From the NCBI GenBank assembly GCA_007258455.2, contig VDFB02193867.1, positions 529,762,863 through 529,826,862 on the forward strand: a stretch of DNA of 64,000 nt, given 5' to 3'. Below, one piece after another: positions 12,470 to 22,945 of this stretch. This DNA comes from Sequoia sempervirens (lineage: Eukaryota; Streptophyta; Pinopsida; Cupressales; Cupressaceae). The number at the start of each line of letters is the position of its first letter. Position 1 is the stretch's first letter. The notes under the pieces were generated by a model that worked only from the letters and a program-made list of their open reading frames with translations, had not been told where the DNA came from and ran no database searches. The translations under genes and the position numbers were made by a program.

Positions 12470-13273
12470 GGGTATGTGCAGGATCATGATGGGCCAAAAA
12501 GTGGCAATATTATAGGTATTTGTAGGGTATGTGGCTGACGACTTTTTTTTAATCCAAAATTGATGAAACGAAAAGGGTTTTTAGAGGATATTCTCAGCTT
12601 TCCACCAGTATAAATTATGATTTAATTTGAATTTAATAAATAATTATGGTTCATTTTCTATTCGAATTACGACTAAAGTCCTGATCGATAGGCTGATTGA
12701 AAAACATCTATAACTTTCAAATGGTATCACATTTTTTGAATCTGAAACATGAATCACATTATATGATTCACATACTATAGGATTAAAAATAAATAAATAA
12801 ATTTCATGAAGTTTTGACCAAGTTAAGGTGGTCAAACATAAAAGTTTTTATTTTTTTAAAACATTCTAATAAAAAATTCATAATTAATTATTTACTTGGA
12901 AAAAAATTACAAAAAAATATGTATCACATCTGGACATGAGTCCTCTACTTATATATAAAATATTATAAAAAAATATTATCATTTTATTATGGTTAGGGCG
13001 GTCAGAAAGAAACCTACTTCTTATTTTGTCCTTGAAATTTAAGTACGACTGCATTGAAATTTCAAAATTTCACCAAATAGATTTTATTTATTTTTAAATA
13101 AACCTAGTAGTTTAGAAACTACATTCAATTTTCTACAGATTATATTCTTACATATTTTTGAAATAATATAGATAACTTATTCAAATTTTTATGTGAAGTT
13201 TCCTAACATTGATTTTTTTGAATTTTTTACCATTTAAGGGCCTATTTTTTCTATGATGATCCTGCACATACCC
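12470..13273. mobile_element. TIR element copy 2 (~804 bp), inserted in gag
   Basis: It has perfect 18-bp inverted ends GGGTATGTGCAGGATCAT, homologous to 9678-10466 and in the same orientation. It interrupts a gag reading frame. The flanks contain AACTAAAG (left) and AACTAAAA (right), a possible 8-bp target duplication offset a few bases from the repeat ends. That length would fit hAT- or Mutator-like elements, but this is unproven. No transposase is encoded. Confidence 0.8.
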
Positions 13274-13274
13274 G

Positions 13275-13502
13275 GAACTAAAATTACCTTGTCTTCCATT
13301 TGCAACTGAAAGAGCCCTACTCATACTTCTAAGTCAAGGACTTATTAGATTACCTCCCATGCGAGAAAATTGAAAACCAAATCCTAAGAACACAAACACA
13401 TCACATTGTCGATATCATAGAGTTCTTGGACATAGTATTGATGAGTGTCATGCTTTAAAACAAATATTTAAAAAGTTTAGTATCATAGAAATAATCCCTT
13501 AA
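13275..13502 (+). pseudogene. Gypsy gag C-terminal part with zinc-knuckle-like motif
   Basis: One frame with a single internal stop shows LLSQGLIRLPP, followed by HCRYHRVLGHSIDECHALK (13404-13460). The C-x2-H-x4-GH-x4-C pattern after a Q-G-L-I-x-L-P-P stretch is characteristic of the gag C-terminus of Tat/Ogre-type Ty3/gypsy elements in plants. In an active element this part would bind the element's RNA. It is followed directly by the 3' spacer, with no protease or polymerase. The internal stop and the TIR insertion upstream make it non-functional. Confidence 0.75.
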
Positions 13503-15398
13503 AGCATGTAGTTTTTTTCCTTTCCATGTAATAGTTGTAGGATTGATCATAATATGGTCACTATTACATGTCTTACATTTATTGAAAACCATTCCAAAAT
13601 GCAAGGAGCTCATTACCTACCTTAGCTCATTCTTGTCTTGCACATAATGGGGGAAAGAATTAGATAGCCTTGTCCTAGTTTAGTACTTTTTGTTGTCCCT
13701 TTGGCTAGTTGTCTACCTTCTATATATGATGAACAAGATTGGGATTTAGATGACCTGCTATGGGTTGAATCACATGAGCCTTACTAGTCTTTTGCATTAT
13801 TTCCTTTTTCATGTTATGTGTGCAATTGCATGTGTGTAATGTGATCTCCCTATTCTGTTTGATGTATCTCTCTTTGTGACATTCTTCTATTCGTACCTAC
13901 ATTCTTCTATATGTCATAAAACTTTATCTTTTCGTTCGTCTTGTGTTTTCCTTTTGGGGATGGTGCAAGCTATCAAGAAATTTAGGTCTCTTCCATGTTG
14001 ACTAAAAATATTTTCCTTTATCATTTTTTTGTCTTGCATTTTCCTTTGGGGATGATGCAAAGCATCAAGACATTTAGGTCTCGTCCATGTTGACCCGAAG
14101 GATTTTCCTTAGTTTTCACTCTCTTTGTGTCATTCTTCCTTGTTCCATGAGTATTTGGGGAATGATGATAGTTCCAAGCTCTATATAAACATTGTAGCAA
14201 AGACATACTAACCCTAAATACATGGATCCCTTATGTGATTTTAGGATTTCATTTTGGGGACCTAACACCTTTTCATGATGTAGCTTTATTTAGAAACATA
14301 TGACTTGGCATCTAGGGCTTTCCAAATAGGATCTCATGTCCTATTTATTGTTAGCATTTATCATTTTCTACTTTAAAGTAATTTCTCACAACATGTTGTT
14401 TAGCAATTTCTTTAAAGTGGGGGCAAACATTGGCATTATTCTTTTTCATTTCAACTAATGTTTCATTGTGTAGTCTTCTTACTTCATGCGATGCATTTTT
14501 CACTTTGTGGTGACATTAGGTGTGATGCCCTTCAAGAGCATGATCTATCTTAGCATATTATATTTCTCTTAGTGGCTTGATGTGACACACTACATCCCCT
14601 ATGATGCAAATCTTCTATTCTTTGATTGGTTCTCTCTTGGAGACATTAGGCACAATGTTCCCTAAGTTAAAACCTTGCATGAACTAAGAAAAACTCCTTC
14701 AAACATACCTTACACTACTTTTTCATTTATGATAGTTGTTATATGGCCACCTTGCCTAATATAGTTTTCTTGCCTGTGGAGCCACCCTATTTGTTCATGG
14801 GTGTCAAGCATATGAAGTTTTGCTTGCCTCATGAATCTTGTTGTTTGTGTTGTGCGACACCTTATCAAAGTTATCAGGAGGTATAGATTTGGTATGGTTA
14901 GTATATGGGAGTTGAACTTAGGTGTGACTTTCCCATAGCCACTTGCTTGTCTATGTGAGCACATACCACATGCTTGCGTACATGTGTCTTTGGGGGCTCA
15001 CCTAGTGGAGGACCTGAGATTCCACTAGCCCTTGTGAGCGTGTTTTTTGTTTGCATAGTATACATTGCATTCCACTTGTAAATTTTATTGGACAAAAAAC
15101 TTAGATCTAATCCACATCGTGTTGGACAAATGGTCAAGGCTTGATCCATCCCCTTTCTTCTCTTTTCCTTTCTTCTTATATCTTTGACAATGTATGCTTG
15201 TACCATGTTGTTGCTCCTTACACTATTCACATGTGTTTTGTTTTGTGCCTATGTTGGTTTTCCATAGTATCTTGATCTTGGGGGCTTACGTAAACCTCTT
15301 GATCACTATCATCCTATCTCACTAGGATTGGTACACTTGGACCCCTCCTAATGCGATTGTCTACTTTAGTGTGAGTTTGAAGCAAGTTCCTCCTCTCA
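13503..15398 (+). other. 3' spacer of the gypsy-type element
   Basis: Long non-coding spacer between gag and the polypurine tract, homologous to 44935-46370 and 53200-54761 (plus) and to 17056-18440 (minus). It holds a tandem pair of double-hairpin units (13951-14097). No gene is supported. Confidence 0.7.
13951..14097 (+). repeat. Tandem pair of double-hairpin units
   Basis: Units at 13951-14003 and 14044-14097. The second folds as GATGC-AAA-GCATC followed by AGAC-ATTTAG-GTCT, then CGTCCATGTTGACCC. The first is weaker. The same unit occurs in pairs at 44950-45102 and 53449-53609, and singly on the minus strand at 17838-17891 and 23665-23717. Confidence 0.75.
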
Positions 15399-15420
15399 CT
15401 AAAATGGGGGCTAAATTTAG
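15399..15420 (+). promoter_or_regulatory. Polypurine tract
   Basis: AAAATGGGGGCTAAATTTAG immediately precedes the LTR start TGTAG. The same signal is at 46371-46391 and, on the minus strand, at 22318-22333 and 44541-44562. It would prime plus-strand DNA synthesis. Confidence 0.8.
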
Positions 15421-17055
15421 TGTAGAAAAATGAATCCCTTTACATTTTCACACTTTTTTGGGCCCTCCCTACTAAAATTGGGCTTTTTTATGCCTTATTT
15501 GGTCCAATTTTGCATCCACAAGCCTTATTTAATGCATCTTTTTGAGGATAATATTGACACTTAACTAATGACCAATCATAATTCAGTATTTTGGGTTGTG
15601 TTCAATATTTAGTGATATAGGACTCATACGCCACCTTGGGCATATGGGTCCCACCTAAATATCTAGGCTTGGTCCTGAATATGGCATTGAACTTAACATT
15701 TCTTGAAATTTGTGTCCCAAGCTTAGGCTACTGGGACTCATACACCCCTACTAGTGTATGAACCCTACTTTAGCTTGGACCTATTTTGAATTCAATTCTT
15801 GGTGGGATTTTATTCTCCTAGATCTAATGTCAACTTGTAGTGTTGTAATTTCAAGAAATTTGGAATAAACAAGTATAAATACAAGGCCATTTTACATATT
15901 TTCTCTTGGAAATTTTCATGAGAAAGTGTGATCTAGCAATTAAAGTATTCAAGAGAATTCAAGGTTATTCCAGAGCTAATTATCAAGCATTTTGTAGCAA
16001 TATTCAAGATTCAAGTATCATGTCAAAGTAATCATGCATCATGTGTGTTTTTGAGCTAACATTTGCAATATACGGTTTTCATGATTCAAGCAAACATTCA
16101 AGTCAAGATCCAGAACATTTGACCAAGAGTCAATAACTACATTCGTGCTAACCATTTCACATAATATTGCAACCTTCCTGTCAATGGTTTGGTGAGTTGC
16201 AACATTTCATATTGTTCATTCATCATTTCTTCATTCTATTTCATTTCATTTCAAGGTTTGATTACCAAAATGGGGTTTGGCTAAGGAAAACTCCTATCCA
16301 CTAACAAATCAACACTTTTCTCCCTATACATGTGTGATTGCAGATCTAGGTGTTTTGAGACTTGAAGATCCTTTGAAGAAAAAGTTGAAAGATTGAAGAA
16401 AGTTGTCAAAGTTGTGAAGAAGTTGTCATCTTCATGGAAAGTCACCTACATGGAAGAATTCAAACTTTCAAACTCAAAGATCAGATGGGAAAGAAGCTAC
16501 AAAAGATCACTAGAGGATTATAGAGGTTTTAGTCAAACCCTAATACTAGGACTAAATCACCATATTGGGCGTATGAGTCTCAATATTACCATTTTTCAAC
16601 AATTTTTTGTAGATCCTAGTTTACTAGTTGTAGATTCCAAATTCAGCCAGAAACCCTAAACTGAGACTAAATCGTCCAGTTTGGCTTATGAGTCCTAGTT
16701 CACATCAAAATTCATAATTTTACTATTGCAGACCTTGCTTCGGGAATCTTCAATATTTTAGGTACTTCTTTGCTTACCTTAGTTTGTTATTCTAATTACA
16801 AGTTCATTTTCTAGGTTATATAGCTAGATTTTCATATTACTTTCATTTCCTTCTTTCTAAGCATTTTATTAGTGGTGAAACCCCTTTTTAATCACACTTA
16901 AGGAGACCTTGTACCAATCTCTTTTACTAATTGGATCATTAGGTTGAGATCTCTAGGGTTTCCTTTAATGAACTAGAGTGAAATAGGAGGAGGTCCTGAC
17001 CCCCTTTATGTGTTCCATCTCCTAAAAGGTGGAGCACCCTATTTCCTTGTGTTCA
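15421..17055 (+). repeat. 3' LTR (1635 bp)
   Basis: It starts TGTAGAAAAATG after the polypurine tract and ends CCTTGTGTTCA. The second half matches 7690-8582. Hairpins lie at about 15610-15642, 15733-15765, 16547-16577 and 16668-16698. In the second of these the paired segment is TCATACAC / GTGTATGA. The following five bases are CCACT, and no matching left duplication was found because the 5' LTR is damaged. Confidence 0.85.
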
Positions 17056-17837
17056 CCACTATCGAAATTACATATGTGCTCACTCTGCGGTAGTGGAAAC
17101 TCAGGCAATCTAGTACATGAGTATCCTGAAAGAATAGAAAATGATAGAATCATATTAGGCTCCCATACCATATCAAATTTATCCTCCTGACAACTTTAAT
17201 AAGACACCACCATGCTAATCACTTATGAATATTGTGTCTACAAGGTTTTTTTTAAGGGGATCTCACTTTGTTCATGTAAGGTCTTCTTGTTAGGGATCAT
17301 TGTGCCTAATGTTTGCAAGAGAGGATAGATCAAGTATAATAGATTGCCACTTATGGGATGCCTTGCTTTGCATCATGCCAAATTAAGGGAAAGTCGTATT
17401 CTTAGAAATATTGAACTCTTGAAGGACATCAAACCCAATGAAACCACCAAGAATAGGACACATCACAAGTACAAAAAATCACACCATGAAATATGAATTT
17501 TTTTGAAAGATGTCATCGATGTATGTCCCCACTTTAAAGTGATTGTTAACACTATTGTTGTGAGTAATTGATTTAAAGTAGCCAATTTTCCATCCTAAAA
17601 CTTGAGATCTTACTCAAAAAGCCCTATGCCAAGTTATATGTTCTTGAAATAGAGCTACGTCATGAAAAAGGAAAAAGGGGTTGCCCCTAAAAATATGGAA
17701 GGGATCTATGGATCTGAGATTAGTATGTCTTTGTTACAATGTTATTATAAACCATGGAACTATCATCATTCCCCATTTAATACTCATAGAACTAGAAGAA
17801 TGACACAAAGAGAGTGAAAAAAAAGAAAAATCCTTCG

Positions 17838-17891
17838 GGTCAACATGGAAGAGACCTAAATGTCTCAATACCTTGCGTCATCCTCAAAAGG
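17838..17891 (-). repeat. Double-hairpin unit, single copy
   Basis: On the minus strand it reads TTTTGAGGATGACGCAAGG, then the stem GAGAC-ATTTAG-GTCTC, then CTTCCATGTTGACCC. The first hairpin is weakened; the second is intact. Confidence 0.65.
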
Positions 17892-18989
17892 AAAACACAG
17901 GATGAATGTAAAAGGATAAAATGTTTACAACATAGAGAAGAATGTAGATACATATAGAGGAATGCACAAAGAGAGAGATACATCAAACAAAGTAGTACGG
18001 GGGATCACATTACACACATGCAATCACATAAAAGAACATGAAAAATAAAACAATGAAGAAGACTAGTAAGGCACATGTGAGTCAACCTATAGTGGGTTGT
18101 TTGCATCCTAATCTCGGTTGGTATATAAAAAAGGTAGAAAACTAACCAAAGTGACCACATCAAATGCCAGAACTAGGATAAGGATAACTAATCCCCTTAC
18201 CGCCACTAAGTGTGGGACAAGGATAAGCTGAGATGAATGATGATATGCTACTCCTTGCAACAAGGACATGGCTTTGAATGAGTGTAAAACATGCCATAGT
18301 GAGCATGCTATGATCCTACAACTATTACATGGAAAGGATCAATAATTATTGTTATTGATTATGACGAGTAAACAAAGTATCAACTTGATGCATATCTAAT
18401 GAGATATCTATCAATTTAGGATGCACCAAAGTTAAAGTTGTCTTGGAAGAATCTTTTTTAAGAGTGTTGATGTTAAGTGAAGTTTTGTTTGAGTCTTTCA
18501 TTTCTTTAAGGACAATAACCAAGACTACTAGTTGTTTCTTGTGTGTTAGGCTCTATACGGACACAAATACCTTGTTCTCTAGCACCACATCCTTTTCCAC
18601 TATACCCAAGTTGATTCATAAGTTCATAAAATCTTCCATAAATATTTTTTATTTATTTTGGATTCAGTGGTTGTTCATAATCAAATTCATCAGAGTTTGT
18701 CATGCATGTTGTCTTTTCTTCTAAAGTGGTTGAAGTTGATGCTTTTGAATTTTGCATTGACATTACCACTTTTTCTTTTATTTTTTTTGTAGTATTTTTT
18801 TATGATCTTGTATTCTCACATGAATGTAGGTATGAAATCAAAGGTTTCCCAAGCATCTTCCAATAAATTTGTGACTTCTTCAATATGCTTTTCTTTTTCT
18901 TTTTCTTGTACGGGTTCTACATGTGTGGTTGGTGTCAAGGGATATCTAATGTGCATAACCTTAAAAGTTATCCTTATTTTCATGATCTC

Positions 18990-20353
18990 TTAGCGAAGGG
19001 GAGTATAATTTAACTTCATCATCTTCATAAAAGGAAGCCTCATTATTATTATTGCCATTTTTTCCACCATGGTACTTCCCTAGTAGGAGAGCAACAAACT
19101 AGATGTTCATGACATTCAAAGGCTAGTTCTTCTAAAATGACTTCATTAAAAATAAGGGTTATCAATGGTTGGATTTTATTGCTTATCAATGATGGAATTA
19201 TCTTGTTGAATAATGTTTTCCCTAGGGGAAGAGTTACAAATAGGATTCTAATGACTCTCATTGATTGAATCTTTTATCATCAAAATATCTTCTTCACCAA
19301 TATTAGTATTTGGAGAAGGCCAAATTTGATTGTTATGATTGTCCATGTGATCTCATCCATTTTTTCTAAGGTCTCATTCTCTTGTGCCATAATATCTACC
19401 CTAGTAGGAGATCTTTCAAGAGGTTCATCACATTCCATGGATATATTTTGTAATGTAACTTCATCACAAATAGGGGAGGCATCAGGGGAAGAACAACTAT
19501 GATTGTCATGCTTACCAGTGATTGGATCCATTCATTCAAATAGATTTTTCCAAATGGTAGGATCATTAGGAAAAGGAGAAACAAGATTCTCGTGACTCTC
19601 AATAAGGGTATCTTCTAACACCAAACTATCTTCTTCACCTATAGGAGAGATATTAGGAGAAGATAAAATTTGATTGTCATGGTTATCTACAATTGCATCC
19701 CTATGTTCTATAATGTCTTTTCACTTAGGAGAGGTAGGATTTTCATAGTTCTCAATCATTGGATCTCTTCACACCAACATATTCTCCTCACAAGAGTGAT
19801 TTTCATGATTTCCCACAGTTATATCCTCTTTCACTAAAGCATTCTCAAAAATAGGGGAGGCGTTGGGAGATGAATGGAGACTAGGTAAAGTAATGTTAAG
19901 GAATGTGTCAATGGTATCATCTTCTTGTGTCATAATATCTTCCACAGGGAGAGGAGGATAAGGAAAAATAAGAACTTCGTGATTCTCAATAGTTGTATCA
20001 TCTTTCACCAAGACACCTTCATCATCAATAAGAGAGGTATCAGGAGAAGAACAATTATGTTTTTCATGGATATATGTGCTTGTATCCTCTTGTATCATAT
20101 CATCTGGGCCACAAATGGGAGAGCTAGTAGGTCTTGAGTGAAGGATAGGAAATGTGATATTAAGGATTGTGTCAATGATTTGATTCTCTTGCTCTAAGAT
20201 GTTCTCATAACTAGAAAATATAGTAGAAGGATGGATAACATGTTTCTTAATGACCTCATTTTTGTGCTCTACATTGAAATCATAAGAGAGGGTGTTGTAC
20301 TTATGCAATCCATTCTTTACCATATCAAAACCACATCTCCTAAAAGGAAACAT
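18990..20353 (-). pseudogene. Retroelement ORF remnant with internal tandem repeats
   Basis: The longest open part (20353-19769, 194 residues) starts MFPFRRCGFDMVKNG. It continues into repeats containing NCSSPDTSLIDDE and SLHSSPNASPI. The same motif returns in another frame at 19531-19280 (HSCSSPDASPICDE). Six or more diverged repeats can be followed at DNA level by a recurring block GGGGAGGCATCAGGGGAAGA. Residues are acidic, Ser- and Pro-rich. It lies where gag would start, but no gag domain is recognisable. Several stops and frame changes make it non-functional as it stands. Confidence 0.5.
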
Positions 20354-20359
20354 GCTAGT

Positions 20360-21052
20360 TACATGAAAAATTTAGCTATCTAATGTATGCAACATTTCAA
20401 AAATGTAAACAAATGTACTATAAATATGAATTTTTGAAATGCATTAAAAATTACTGCACTAAATGGATGATTTGACCTAGATACTTGAAAAAGGAATTCC
20501 CAAACCTTTCAAGACTGATATAGTAGGTTACCAAAAAGCCTAGGAAGTACAAAAAATACCAAAAATCTCATAAAAGTTGGTTTTTGTAGGCCTCAAAGGA
20601 CTCATTCTCCCAATGGTGAATGGGTCCTAGTATGCTTTTTCAAGAAAGTCTAAATTTGATATTGAGGCTTAAGAACTATGAAAACTTGTTGCCTATGTAA
20701 CCCTAACAAGGGCTCATTCACCCTAGGATGAATGCATCCTAGATTAGGGTTTTGAAACTAACTTTTACAAAATTTTAGGTGTTTTCTAATGATTTTCATA
20801 TTCAAGTCTGCTACAATAAGTTTCAAGTTCAATTTTTTGTAAATGCAATGTAAAATGCAAGTTGAAAATGTGACAAAATGATGAACTAAAAGACCTAGTT
20901 TGATATGATTTTTATTTTTTTTTCAAATGCAAGTTTATGTGATGCAAGATTATATTCAAAATGACTAATTTTTTTTATATTTCTCAGATTTAAAGAATAC
21001 AAAAATAATGTAATCCTAAAGCCCTATATGAGATGCAAACTTGAATGAAAAC
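20360..21052 (-). other. Leader of the minus-strand element
   Basis: Non-coding. It carries hairpins at 20598-20626 (arms GGACTCATTCTCC / GGTGAATGGGTCC) and about 20709-20739. These match the leader hairpins at 8866-8899. Confidence 0.5.
20598..20626. other. Leader hairpin, arms 13 nt
   Basis: GGACTCATTCTCC, short CAAT loop, GGTGAATGGGTCC: eleven Watson-Crick pairs, one G-T pair, one mismatch. Confidence 0.75.
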
Positions 21053-22317
21053 TATAAGAGAGGGGGACAAACCACGTTCAAGGCCCCAGGTCACGAAGAG
21101 CCAAAAGTGGAAGGATGCCCTAACTTACCTAAGCTTAAAGGGGTGTTAGGAAATGCGAGTCGAGAATGATGATGACTATAGGGCCTTTTGATCACTCTAT
21201 AGATCTGAAACTCAGAATAGGGATAGGTGAGCTAGTTTTTAGGTTCAACATTGCATCTCAGGAAGCTCCCTACCTAAGGATGAAAGCACAGTCTCAGGAC
21301 GATAGTGTGACACGCTAGCATCTCTCAAGTGTGTTGGCATATGTATGACCAGAGGACTAAGGAGACAAGGTTAAACACAAGAAAATAGACTAACGACCTA
21401 GCTAATTACTTTCAAAGGGCCAAAACAACTCTATGAAGTAGGAAAAATATGCACAAATATGATAAAGTAAATACATAAGAGTTATGGTGGCAAGAATAAT
21501 CTCACAAAGGAACTCATTCACCAGTTGGCTCCAAGTGCACGTCCACCTACACATAAGAAAGAGGGAAACTTGGTTGGGGTTGTAGAGGGGCCTGCCTTAG
21601 TCAGAACCCCATTTTGGTGTTTCCACCTCCACATACAACCAAGTTTGCAATGATGGAGAAGTAGTACAATAAAGAAAGGAAATGAAGTAAAGAAGACTAA
21701 AACACTACAAAGCAATAATGTGCTACTCAACCAAATAGTAGAGGAGAGGAGTAGAAAGCTTACCACCTCTAGTAAGAGCTCACAAGCTAATGGAGGAGAA
21801 AATGGGAGGACTCAAGCCCCTATTGCAATGGTCTTGTTCCACACTTATTCTACTGAGTTGATGGAGTGATGTTGTTGCTGCTATGGAGTACACAGTGATG
21901 CTAAAAGTGCTTGAAAATGCAAGAAGTGAGTGTAAGAGAGTGTGAAGAAAATTGTTAGAGGATGTCTAGAAGATGAAATTCCTGAAGGGAGAATGAATTT
22001 GAAGAAAGAATGAAGAAAAAAACCATATTCAGGTTGGTTGATTGAAGAGGGCATTACAAGTCAGCCCCTAATGGAAAGTGTAACACCTTTGCAGGATCCA
22101 GTCATAGGAATTTACTAGGGACACAAGCACACTATGTGAACCTCTGCATGACGCGTAGGCATCCTCGACAATTATTCCTCTATCGACACACAAAATAGGC
22201 ACCAAGTGGAATGAAGTTAATAGGATTTTGTGGAATTTAGCCTCTAAGTTTGGTTTTCTAAAGTGATGAAGGGTAACAGGGGAATTTGCATAAGGGGTGC
22301 CAATTCTCTCCTATACA
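21053..22317 (-). repeat. 3' LTR of the short minus-strand element
   Basis: Homologous to 25964-27207 throughout; both end CTATACA on the right. The left terminus reads TATAAGAGAGGGGG instead of TGTAAGAGAGGGGG. Confidence 0.9.
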
Positions 22318-22333
22318 TTTTTCCCCCACTTTA
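22318..22333 (-). promoter_or_regulatory. Polypurine tract (minus)
   Basis: The minus strand reads TAAAGTGGGGGAAAAA directly before the LTR start TGTATAG. This establishes that the left LTR is the 3' one. Confidence 0.8.
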
Positions 22334-22507
22334 GCGAGCATGAATATTGATGAATGCTTCAGTCTAGTAGATTGAAGAAGTAGTAGGGTTAGAAATGTAT
22401 ACTTGAACCGTAGAGGAAGAAGATCACAATCTAGTGAGCTCAAGAGTGTAGGACAAGCAAAGGACTTCATAGCCCCTCAAAACTATGAAGCTGAAGAATG
22501 ATAGCGT

Positions 22508-22945
22508 CTTACAGGTTTGCAGACCTGTAAGGAGGCAAACCCAAAGATCTCTCACATGAAGAAAGCCCCGAGACACAAGCACCTCATAGGCCCATAGACC
22601 TGCAAGGAAGGTATCCTCCAAGATCTCTTGCATGAAGGAAACCTATAAAAGCACCTTACAAACCTGTAGACCTATAAGGAGGCAACCTCCAAGATCTCTC
22701 ACATGAAGGAAGCTAAGGAAGTTCCTTATAGACCTGCAGATCTACAAGGAAGGTGTCCTCTAAAAACTCTCACACGAAGGAAACCCAAATAAAGTGCCCT
22801 ACAGACTCGAAGACCAATAGGGGAGAGACCCCCAAGAACTCTCACATGGAGGAATCTCAAAGGAAGCACCCTACAGACACACAAACCTATAGGGTGGTAT
22901 CCCCCAAGATCTCTCACATGAAGGAAACCTAGGAAAGTAGACTCC
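22508..22945. repeat. Six-copy ~73-bp tandem repeat with palindromic cores
   Basis: Six units start near 22508, 22583, 22653, 22724, 22796 and 22869. Each has a near-palindromic core around CCTGCAGACCTGTAAGG followed by CCAAGATCTCTCACATGAAG. The unit-1 core pairs CTTACAGGT (22508-22516) with ACCTGTAAG (22523-22531). The unit-4 core at 22724-22749 is a 26-bp near-palindrome centred on CTGCAG. It lies in the retroelement's 3' spacer. Frames through it give only repetitive peptides, which I treat as non-coding. Confidence 0.85.

Larger units (their letters stand above)
7690..17055 (+). mobile_element. Gypsy-type (Tat/Ogre-like) element with truncated 5' LTR
   Basis: Order on the plus strand: 5' LTR remnant (about 7690-8582), primer-binding site (8586), leader, gag N-terminal fragment (9247), gag C-terminal fragment (to 13502), 3' spacer, polypurine tract (15399-15420), 3' LTR (15421-17055). 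Inside sit a minus-strand LTR (ending 12118) and two TIR elements (9678-10466 and 12470-13273). No protease, reverse transcriptase or integrase was recognised. The Tat/Ogre assignment rests on the gag C-terminal pattern and is provisional. Confidence 0.75.
17056..21052 (-). mobile_element. Internal region of a minus-strand gypsy-type element
   Basis: It reads as the reverse complement of the spacer/gag architecture: 3' spacer 17056-18440, repeat-coding region 18990-20353, leader 20360-21052. The element's 5' LTR is probably 27338-28804, separated from this part by the insertion at 21053-27207. The left end is cut where the plus-strand element's 3' LTR abuts, so its own 3' LTR is missing. The connection is inferred from orientation and order. 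Confidence 0.6.
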
